Shown here: one piece after another, positions 52,981 through 59,653 of the stretch | Layout of the letters: every line of letters starts with the position of its first letter | Numbering within the stretch: position 1 is the stretch's first letter | DNA from: PFL25 sp046260155 | GTDB taxonomy: Bacteria > Chloroflexota > Anaerolineae > Anaerolineales > UBA4823 | Assembly (NCBI GenBank): GCA_046260155.1 | Contig: JBJYXV010000013.1 | Location: 12,516 to 76,515 of the forward strand | DNA: 64,000 nt | Reading direction: 5' to 3' | Program-made: the position numbers and the translations under genes | The notes under the pieces: model-generated | The model's database searches: none | What the model was told of the DNA's origin: nothing | The model's input: the letters and a program-made list of their open reading frames with translations, nothing else

Positions 52981-54222
52981 TTAAGTACGCTTTTCCTTTA
53001 ACCTTCCTTTTTCCTTGCGGATCTCTACCAGTGCTTTAGCATAATCTTTATTATATGTTGCACATGCAACAGGCATCTGGCGGATCAAAAATTCCAGGCA
53101 GTTATCACATAAATTACACCAGTTAATCTCATCTGCCTTGCCAGCTTCCAATTTGGCTGGCAGGGCACTATCTGCAAGGGATTGACGGCCCAGTGCAACC
53201 ATATCCACAATTCCATCGCGAATATTTTTATTGGCCCAATGCTCAAAGGAGCTCTCTTCAGGATTTACCGCCAGGAATTTATTTCTCCCATCCCGGTAGA
53301 TAGAATAGGCAGAACCGATCACAACGGTTTCTGGTTTCAGAGCCTCCCTGACAATTTTCTGAAAAGTGAAGTGTAGATAACCATAGTCCGGAGTGCTTTT
53401 TTCTGGCTGGGTGAGGGCAAGGGTTATTGAGGGGCTTCCAGCAGACTGGATAATGTAAGTTGCGCCTCTTGCCTCAAGCCCCTGTACCATCTTTTGAATT
53501 TCTTCAAAATCTAGCACAGGCGTATCAGGCCCTGCCGTTCCCATACCACCCGGAAACCCTTCCCATACAGAAATCTTTGAACCCACAAGGAAATTCGGAT
53601 CATTGATTTCCTTATCAATTCGTTCGTAGATTTCATAGGCAAACCGCATCCTGTTTTCGAACGAGCCGCCGTATTTCCAATCTCTATCGTTGTATGGGCG
53701 GCAGAATTGTGAGCCCAGGTATCCATGACAAAGCTTGACATCAACTCCATCCGCACCGGCATCATAGGCAACTTTTGCAGAGGTGACAAACTTGTCAATG
53801 ATGTCTTCCACTTCGTCTTCGGTGAGCAAATCACCACCATAACCTGGTAAAGGCTTCACGCATACCTTTCGGGAAAATTCGGAACTGCTCAATTCGCCCG
53901 AGTGGGTAAGCTGGATCAACAGCAGGGTTTTATCATTTTCCTGCCTGAGAGTTTCAATTAATTTTGTCAGTGCTGCCTGGTTGTCTCGGGTGCCGATCAG
54001 CTGGTTCAACCTGCCTTTGGAATCGTCAATCACGCTGATGGCTTCCATCAAAACCAGGCCCGCGTTGCCCCGGAATGCCTTTTTGTATCTTTCGTAAGTA
54101 AGTTCGGATGGGTTTCCGTGGCTGTCAGCATCGTTGCATTCCATTGCATTTAACGCAATCCTGTTGACAGCTGTTTTTGGACCTATTTTTATTTCTGTGA
54201 ATAATGGTCGATCTACACTCAT
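52981..54222 (-). CDS. NADH:flavin oxidoreductase, Old Yellow Enzyme-like with Fe-S cysteines
   Basis: A 413-residue TIM-barrel FMN enzyme: NRIALNAMECNDADSHGNP, LLLIQLTHSGEL (FMN site), GADGVDVKLCHGYLGSQFCRPYNDR (active-site His region), and DMVALGRQSLADSALP. Near the C terminus WCNLCDNCLEFLIRQMPVAC gives four cysteines, spaced x2-x2-x11, matching the [4Fe-4S] site of 2,4-dienoyl-CoA reductase/trimethylamine-dehydrogenase-like enzymes. The C-terminal FAD/NAD module of those proteins is absent. It would reduce an enone or similar activated double bond (inference). Start ATG 54222 has GGAG upstream. Confidence 0.88.
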   Translation of the reverse strand: MSVDRPLFTEIKIGPKTAVNRIALNAMECNDADSHGNPSELTYERYKKAFRGNAGLVLMEAISVIDDSKGRLNQLIGTRDNQAALTKLIETLRQENDKTLLLIQLTHSGELSSSEFSRKVCVKPLPGYGGDLLTEDEVEDIIDKFVTSAKVAYDAGADGVDVKLCHGYLGSQFCRPYNDRDWKYGGSFENRMRFAYEIYERIDKEINDPNFLVGSKISVWEGFPGGMGTAGPDTPVLDFEEIQKMVQGLEARGATYIIQSAGSPSITLALTQPEKSTPDYGYLHFTFQKIVREALKPETVVIGSAYSIYRDGRNKFLAVNPEESSFEHWANKNIRDGIVDMVALGRQSLADSALPAKLEAGKADEINWCNLCDNCLEFLIRQMPVACATYNKDYAKALVEIRKEKGRLKEKRT

Positions 54223-54353
54223 TTCTCTGCTCCTTTGCGATGAAAATTCTTGGCGATTTATTTACCTCTTATTTCTTCCCCGAACACTGGATGCATTTCT
54301 TCTTGACTGTCAGGGAAAACAAAAATTTCTTCATAGATTAGAGTATCGTGTTC

Positions 54354-55322
54354 CTATTCAAACAGCTTGTCACCGCGACCTTCATACCTGCCTTTGATAA
54401 TCAAGGGCTTTAGATACTCGATTGTTTTCTCAATACCATCTTCGCGGCTCATAACGACATCTTCGTGTTCGTAGCTGAGCACATAGTCATATCCAACAAG
54501 GGCAAGCTCCGTCATAATCCGCTTCCACGGTACTGAACCCCAACCGGGAATTCTAAATCTGAACCCACGGTCAATTCGATCCCACTTGCCGGTTGGTTGC
54601 AATCCGGAGCGCTTGACGTTGTGCTCGACGATCTCCCCGTCTTTTGCATGGACATGATAAATGTAGCTCCCCAGTTCCTTTACAAAAATGACTGGGTCAA
54701 TTCCCTGCATAATAATATTTGCCGGGTCAAAGTTGAACCCCCAGGCTTTATGCCCTCCCAGCAGCTCAATGCTGGTCAGCGCTGTCTCTACATTGTATAC
54801 ATACTCATTTGGATGCGGTTCATGGGCAAACTTAATACCTTGCTTTTCGAATACATCCAGGACCTCCCCCCAACGATCAACAAAATTCTGCCCCATTTCT
54901 TCCCAGCCTTGCGGATAAGGCCATGGGAACCAGCGGGAAAATCTTTCACAGCCGATAAACCCGCATACAACTGGAACTTCCATTGCGTTGGCAGCCTCCG
55001 CAGTTCTTTTCATCCTGTCCATACCGAACTTGATTTTTTCTTCCGCGGTGCCTTCGTACAGGCTGTCAGTATCTTTTGTGTGGGGGCCGAGAATGATCTG
55101 CCCTTCAGGATGGTTGCTCAGAGCAGAAATGGTGATATTGTACCTGCCCGCAAGATCTTTAATTTTCTTTCCCCCATCTTTGATCACTTCTTCGATATCG
55201 CAGTGGGCGTTGCCGTAAAAAGCGGGCAGCTCAGCCATTTCATAGCCATGTTCCGCCATCAGTTTGAAAACGGATTCAAGATCCCGGTCCATATAATTTG
55301 CTGTAAACATTCCTATTTTCAT
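54354..55322 (-). CDS. Sugar phosphate isomerase/epimerase-like TIM barrel (D)
   Basis: A 322-residue TIM barrel with metal-site stretches IKFAHEPHPNEYV (Glu), GFNFDPANII (Asp), YHVHAKDGEIV (His) and LSYEHEDVV (Glu). The insert FSRWFPWPYPQGWEEMGQNF is characteristic of a frequently seen but functionally undefined branch. Genes of this branch often neighbour Gfo/Idh dehydrogenases, as here (56 bases). Members of the superfamily can be epimerases or 3-keto-glycoside lyases/hydratases. Confidence 0.87.
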   Translation of the reverse strand: MKIGMFTANYMDRDLESVFKLMAEHGYEMAELPAFYGNAHCDIEEVIKDGGKKIKDLAGRYNITISALSNHPEGQIILGPHTKDTDSLYEGTAEEKIKFGMDRMKRTAEAANAMEVPVVCGFIGCERFSRWFPWPYPQGWEEMGQNFVDRWGEVLDVFEKQGIKFAHEPHPNEYVYNVETALTSIELLGGHKAWGFNFDPANIIMQGIDPVIFVKELGSYIYHVHAKDGEIVEHNVKRSGLQPTGKWDRIDRGFRFRIPGWGSVPWKRIMTELALVGYDYVLSYEHEDVVMSREDGIEKTIEYLKPLIIKGRYEGRGDKLFE

Positions 55323-55378
55323 GGTTTTCTCCTGGTTGAATTAGTGCTTCATTGAACTGCCGAATTGATCATCCTGGC

Positions 55379-56569
55379 TTAGATCTGGTCCATTGATATC
55401 CAGCTCTTCTCTTTATTTGAAATTTCCAGGGCGGTGAGCAAACGCTGAACTTCCAACCCATCCTCAAAGGTTGCCCCCCACGGCGCCACATCCAGATCGT
55501 TTGCAATACAGTTGACAAAGTGGAAAATAGTATGGCTGTGATGGTGTTCCCAACCCAGCATATGCCCTGGCGGCCACCAGTATTTTATCCAATCATGGAC
55601 GTCAGCCTCTGTGACCAGGATAGTACGAAAACCCTGTGTTTCCAAAGGATCGTCCAGGGAAAAATATTGTAGAAGGTTGTTCTCGGTGAGTTCAAATTGA
55701 ACCGCTCCCCTGCTCCCATAAACTTCGATTTGCCATAAGGATTTCCTTCCAGTGGCAAAACGTGTCGCTTCTATCGTACCAAGACCGCCGTTGTTGAAGC
55801 GAAACATTCCCAAAGATGCATCATCTACGGTAACTGGTCCTTTTTCAGTACCCCCTTTTCCAGAAAGACCGGAGGCTTCCAAAGGAATCGGCCGTTCTTT
55901 AATAAAAGTTTCTGTAACCCCGCTGACCTCTGTTATCTCCAGGCCAGTCAGGAAGCGTGCCATGTCAAGGCTATGCGCATTGAGATCACCAAGCACACCC
56001 GAACCCGCAACGTTTTTGTCCATGCGCCAGGCAAGCGGAAACTCGGGGTTTAAAAGCCAATCCTGCAGGAATGCGGCTCGGAAATGATACACATTTCCTA
56101 TTTTCCCCTGTTCGATGAGCCGTTTTGCCAGCAGTACAGCTGGACAAAACCGGTTGCTGAATGAAACCATGCTCTTCACACCCTTTTCTGATGCCTTCTT
56201 TGCGGCATCAGCCATTTGCCTTGCTTCATCCAGATTCAGCGCCAGGGGTTTTTCGACAATGGTGTGTTTTCCAACCTCCAAAGCAGCAATACAGGGTTCT
56301 GCATGCACGTTGTTGGGTCCATTATTGTCGAATAAATCAATTTCAGGATCTTCAACCAGCTTTCTCCAGTCAGTAGTTCCATATTCATAGCCGTACCGTG
56401 CTGCACTCTCCTGGACTGCGCTCTCGTTCCGGCCGCAGATGCCTTTAAGTACAGGCATCGCAGGCGGCGGGTAATACATATAAGGAAGCTTTTTAAATGC
56501 ATTTGTGTGGGCTTTCCCCATAAAGGCATACCCAAGCATTCCCACACCTAATTTTTTTACATCTGGCAT
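55379..56569 (-). CDS. Gfo/Idh/MocA oxidoreductase (paralogue C2)
   Basis: A 396-residue NAD(P) dehydrogenase, first gene of the minus-strand operon. Motifs are GVGMLGYAFMGKAHTNAFKK, TIVEKPLALNLDEAR, and GVLGDLNAHSLDMARFLTG with the probable catalytic histidine. It aligns along its length with the 49216-50373 product (for example ETFIKERPI, GFRTILVTEA versus GFRTILATQS, and WWPPGHMLGWEH versus WWPPAHNIGYEH). GGAGAATGC precedes the ATG. Substrate unknown; oxidation of a ring carbon of a glycoside or cyclitol is plausible. Confidence 0.9.
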   Translation of the reverse strand: MPDVKKLGVGMLGYAFMGKAHTNAFKKLPYMYYPPPAMPVLKGICGRNESAVQESAARYGYEYGTTDWRKLVEDPEIDLFDNNGPNNVHAEPCIAALEVGKHTIVEKPLALNLDEARQMADAAKKASEKGVKSMVSFSNRFCPAVLLAKRLIEQGKIGNVYHFRAAFLQDWLLNPEFPLAWRMDKNVAGSGVLGDLNAHSLDMARFLTGLEITEVSGVTETFIKERPIPLEASGLSGKGGTEKGPVTVDDASLGMFRFNNGGLGTIEATRFATGRKSLWQIEVYGSRGAVQFELTENNLLQYFSLDDPLETQGFRTILVTEADVHDWIKYWWPPGHMLGWEHHHSHTIFHFVNCIANDLDVAPWGATFEDGLEVQRLLTALEISNKEKSWISMDQI

Positions 56570-57279
56570 AGCATTCTCCTTTGTGAATCAATTTGATCGA
56601 AGTGAAAAATGAGTTAGTTTAAATATGGATTACATTCTGGTATCTAGCAGTGAATGACTTCAAGCTTCGCAAATTCGCAACTTTTCTATTCTTCCTGATT
56701 CCTGATCGGCTTGATACGGGGCAGGGGGTTTTGCAAGATCCAGTAACTCCCCACCCGATGCTTTATCGCCTGTAGTTCGCAAGATAGTTATGATCCACAA
56801 TTCATCTTATAAACACTATTTGCCTGGTGAATTGTTAATATTTATCATAATCTCTCGTGCAGGAGAAGTGACATATGCCCCCTTTGTAGGAGTAAAAATA
56901 TCCCTTTTCTATTAATCTGCTTGTGACGCATAAACAAGACAAAGGCAGATAAACGCCTGAGACTACAAGAGCGTAATCCTTGCAGGGTAAATCAATATGG
57001 GTCGATGTTGAATAACACTTAGAGAGAATAAAGGGAATGGGGAAATCGATAACTCAGCGCTCAATTTTGGGAGGAAAAGCAAACCCAGGAGGCCTTGAAA
57101 TGGTGAGTGTTTCCCCGACAGTCATTGCGGGGCCAAACGAAGAAATGGCACCCCTGCTGTGATGCCTTTGTCTTGAGCGCAGCGAAGGAATGGTAAAGTT
57201 AGACTGTTCCAGATCATAGAATAGAAAAATTCGCGTCCAATCGCTATCCTAGCCCCGCATCATTGCGGAGCGGCAATCG
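56570..57279. other. Intergenic region upstream of the minus-strand operon
   Basis: About 710 bases with no convincing gene. It must contain the promoter of the Gfo/Idh-led operon. An inverted repeat is present at 56788-56850 (TTATGAT...ACAATTCA with TGAATTGT...ATCATAA). Between about 57115 and 57275 there are degenerate GTCATTGCGGGG / CGCAGCGAAGGAATGG / CATTGCGGAGCGGCAATC pieces resembling dispersed palindromic repeats found in many bacteria. Confidence 0.5.
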
Positions 57280-57942
57280 CTAATCTCCCTCGCCCTGATC
57301 CTTCTTGCCAGTTTTTTCAAGCTTCTTGAGCTGGCCATAGGGGCTATCCCCCTCCCTCTCACTGCCGATCAATCCCTTCTCTTGCCATATCTGTCCCCAT
57401 CCAAAACCATCTGCACGATTTTTCAACACCTCTCCAGGGTCAGAGCCATCAAGGTCCCTCGTCTTCAACGCCAGCATGATCGCCCCCATGCTGTAACCGT
57501 CACAGAAATATCCCATCACAAATTCTTCGGACACGTCAAAATGCTCACCAATCCTGGCCGCAAGGGGGTGATTCCTCACCTGCTTACCTTCTGCACAGAA
57601 AGCGCTGTTCTCCTTTTTGCCTTCGGGCTGGTCCCCATCAGATTTACCTTTACCGCGACCTTTGGCAATCAGTTTGAACCAATCTGCTTCGATCACCCCG
57701 TCTCCATCAGTTGATCCTTTGACCAGTACCCAATCCCCCACCTCGACCACACTTAAGTCATCACTCTCCGGGACGGCCACTACAACCATCTCTCCATTTT
57801 GGGTCTCAATTGTCAGAGTTTCAGAATCAAAACCTGTCACCTCGCCTTTAACCGCTCCCTTGCCAGGAACCGCTAGCGCTGGGGAGGCCAGCAGTAAGGT
57901 TGAAAAAATGATAAAACTTGAAAAGATAATTGATTTCTTCAT
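57280..57942 (-). CDS. Secreted protein with FCDG...GFxW module, DUF5666-like N domain
   Basis: A 220-residue exported protein: signal peptide MKKSIIFSSFIIFSTLLLASPALA, then a small beta domain (AVKGEVTGFDSETLTIETQNGEM...VEVGDWVLVKGSTDGDGVIEA) like DUF5666/OB-type domains, a charged GKGKS linker, and a C-terminal helical module (about residues 130-200) with FVMGYFCDGYSMGAIMLALKT and ADGFGWGQIWQEKGL. The same module ends the neighbouring gene product. ATG 57942 is chosen for its GGAGG ribosome binding site. Function unknown. Confidence 0.75.
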   Translation of the reverse strand: MKKSIIFSSFIIFSTLLLASPALAVPGKGAVKGEVTGFDSETLTIETQNGEMVVVAVPESDDLSVVEVGDWVLVKGSTDGDGVIEADWFKLIAKGRGKGKSDGDQPEGKKENSAFCAEGKQVRNHPLAARIGEHFDVSEEFVMGYFCDGYSMGAIMLALKTRDLDGSDPGEVLKNRADGFGWGQIWQEKGLIGSEREGDSPYGQLKKLEKTGKKDQGEGD

Positions 57943-57968
57943 TTCGTTCCTCCATTCCCCAACCAGGA

Positions 57969-58427
57969 TCACTCAGTCAAGCCAACAATAAGCCAGATAT
58001 CTTCCCAGGTGAAACCTTCCGCCACCATAACCAACATCTCCTCAGCAGGGGTGTCGCTCAATTCCTCAGTCTGCAGGGCTACCAGGATATCTTCGAACTC
58101 AGCCCCATCGCAGAACCAGGTCATCACTTCATCATAGCTGGTAAATTCGTATTCATCAGCTATTCCCTGCCCGATGGTATTGGTTTCCTCCCCCGGGCAT
58201 TCAGCTTCCTGCGTCCCGACCAGCTCGGTTTTCCCTGGTATGGTCGTTTCCACCACAATCAGTTCAGGCTCGCTCGTGCTCGTTTCTACTAATGTCATTA
58301 CATCGGCTGTCGCTGTGGCTGTAGCTTGTCCCTCTGTTGGTTCGAGCGAGGCTGGTGCAGTCGGAGCAGCACAAGCCGTAACCAGGATGCAAAACGTCAG
58401 GATTGGGAGCAATAATCGATTCACCAT
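57969..58427 (-). CDS. Lipoprotein with FCDG...GFxW module
   Basis: A 152-residue lipoprotein with lipobox LVTAC (Cys19), a threonine/serine/glutamate-rich stalk (about 20-75), and a C-terminal module homologous to that of the downstream gene: YDEVMTWFCDGAEFEDILVALQT and VAEGFTWEDIWLIVGL. No family name is known to me for this module. The two genes are 26 bases apart on the same strand and probably co-transcribed. Start ATG 58427 leaves a standard signal peptide; an upstream ATG lacks a ribosome binding site. Confidence 0.72.
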   Translation of the reverse strand: MVNRLLLPILTFCILVTACAAPTAPASLEPTEGQATATATADVMTLVETSTSEPELIVVETTIPGKTELVGTQEAECPGEETNTIGQGIADEYEFTSYDEVMTWFCDGAEFEDILVALQTEELSDTPAEEMLVMVAEGFTWEDIWLIVGLTE

Positions 58428-59080
58428 GTCTAAATAGTCTATCACTAAAAATAACATGCAGCACAGTTTTGTGTTGCTGAAAACACCTATTTCAAATATT
58501 AAAGTTGCACTTGGTAGTTGAATCTACAGAAATATTTCCCGAGCAAATTAGGTAGCTTTGGCACAATCGAAGGGAATTTGAATAAATTGGTCTCACACCG
58601 TATGAAAAAACGAGATTGTTGTTTGAAATGGGAGCGGTCAAGATCTTTACTGTCACTTTGATAGCAGGATGGCACCCTAAAACTACTGGATTTTCAGTAC
58701 TCAGCACTTGAGACACCCAAGAAGGTGCATTAATGGAGAGGAGTGGTTTTGAACAAATCAGTCAGGAGCGAATACTTGGATGCGTGGACCCCTATTTTCA
58801 ATGGTCCAGATTGAGATGAATCCTGGATAGGAGAGTTGCACCGTTATATACATTGTCATTGAACTGCCACCTTTTTAGTATCTCTAGAAATTCTTGACTG
58901 CAAATCCACTCACGGAATAGCTTGAGTTAATCTGATGAATGCGGTAAAATATATCTGTTTAGTAATCCGGTTGTGCATGGATTGCCTCCCATAGAATTTT
59001 CTATAAAAATTTGGCAAGCATAATGCTGTCGAAAAATCATAAATTAAATATCGCGAGACAAAGGACGCCAATCTAAAACC

Positions 59081-59107
59081 ACCGAAGTAGGGTTTTCCAA
59101 CTTCGGT
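59081..59107. terminator. Hairpin with T-rich flank
   Basis: ACCGAAGT (59081-59088) pairs perfectly with ACTTCGGT (59100-59107); the plus strand continues TGTATTTATT and the minus strand GGTTTTAG. No gene directly upstream is known on either strand. Confidence 0.5.
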
Positions 59108-59418
59108 TGTATTTATTAATTTAATGGCCAAATTTGTAAGATGATTGAAAAAAGGATCAATTACAGGAATACCTTAGCCAACCGGATTGAAGGGATGGGC
59201 AAATTAGAAGGGTGACAAAGAAGCAGCTTTGTGAAAGTGCTTAGGACCTAAATCCGCTTCCGGTTTTCAAGGAAGAATTTTCCTTCTTTCGAACTTAAAG
59301 GGAAAACTTCAGAGCGTCCTTTTTTTTGTAGAGGTAATGGTACTGGTAAATTAGATTGTTAACTGCTTTAGCGATCGTGGATAACGAAGTTACTAGTAGG
59401 ATAATAGGTTTGTCTATT

Positions 59419-59446
59419 GCCGAAGAAATGGAATGGTTTCGTCGGC
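59419..59446 (+). terminator. Hairpin followed by T-rich stretch
   Basis: GCCGAAGAAA (59419-59428) pairs with TTTCGTCGGC (59437-59446) with one mismatch and an eight-base loop, and is followed by TTTATTATTT. It has the form of a plus-strand intrinsic terminator although no upstream gene was found. Confidence 0.5.
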
Positions 59447-59653
59447 TTTATTATTTAAGCTGAGTAGGAAGGGAGGTGATTTTATTGGGGAATTAAACAT
59501 CAATCTCTATAAGGACAAATTATGTTTTAGCTAATTTAGCTTCAGCGCTTGTGATTGTAGTTTTTCATAGGATCCTGCGTATAAGCCAAAGGATTGTTAA
59601 TCTTATTCAAACCATCTATTCCGATCATGCACAAAATCAGGAGGTTGGTAAGC

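Larger units (their letters stand above)
58428..59653. other. Long AT-rich intergenic region with hairpins
   Basis: About 1.2 kb without a recognisable gene; the short open frames lack ribosome binding sites. Two terminator-like hairpins lie at 59081-59107 and 59419-59446, and a T-run of eight occurs near 59320. A small unannotated RNA, or the remains of a gene, is possible. No tRNA, tmRNA, RNase P or SRP RNA signature was recognised. Confidence 0.45.

Noticed and set aside
57115..57275. A second full copy of the 7.3 kb palindrome
   Set aside because: Only short similar words occur (CATTGCGG, GCAGCGAAGG); the arms do not pair along their length, so it is at most a decayed or different repeat.
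58910..59131. 73-residue minus-strand open frame
   Set aside because: It spans a hairpin and AT-rich DNA with no translation signals.
59150..59340. Possible riboswitch (cyclic-di-GMP type) upstream of the Asp-box gene
   Set aside because: A GGGCAAA-like piece is present but the remaining conserved elements and pairing could not be found.
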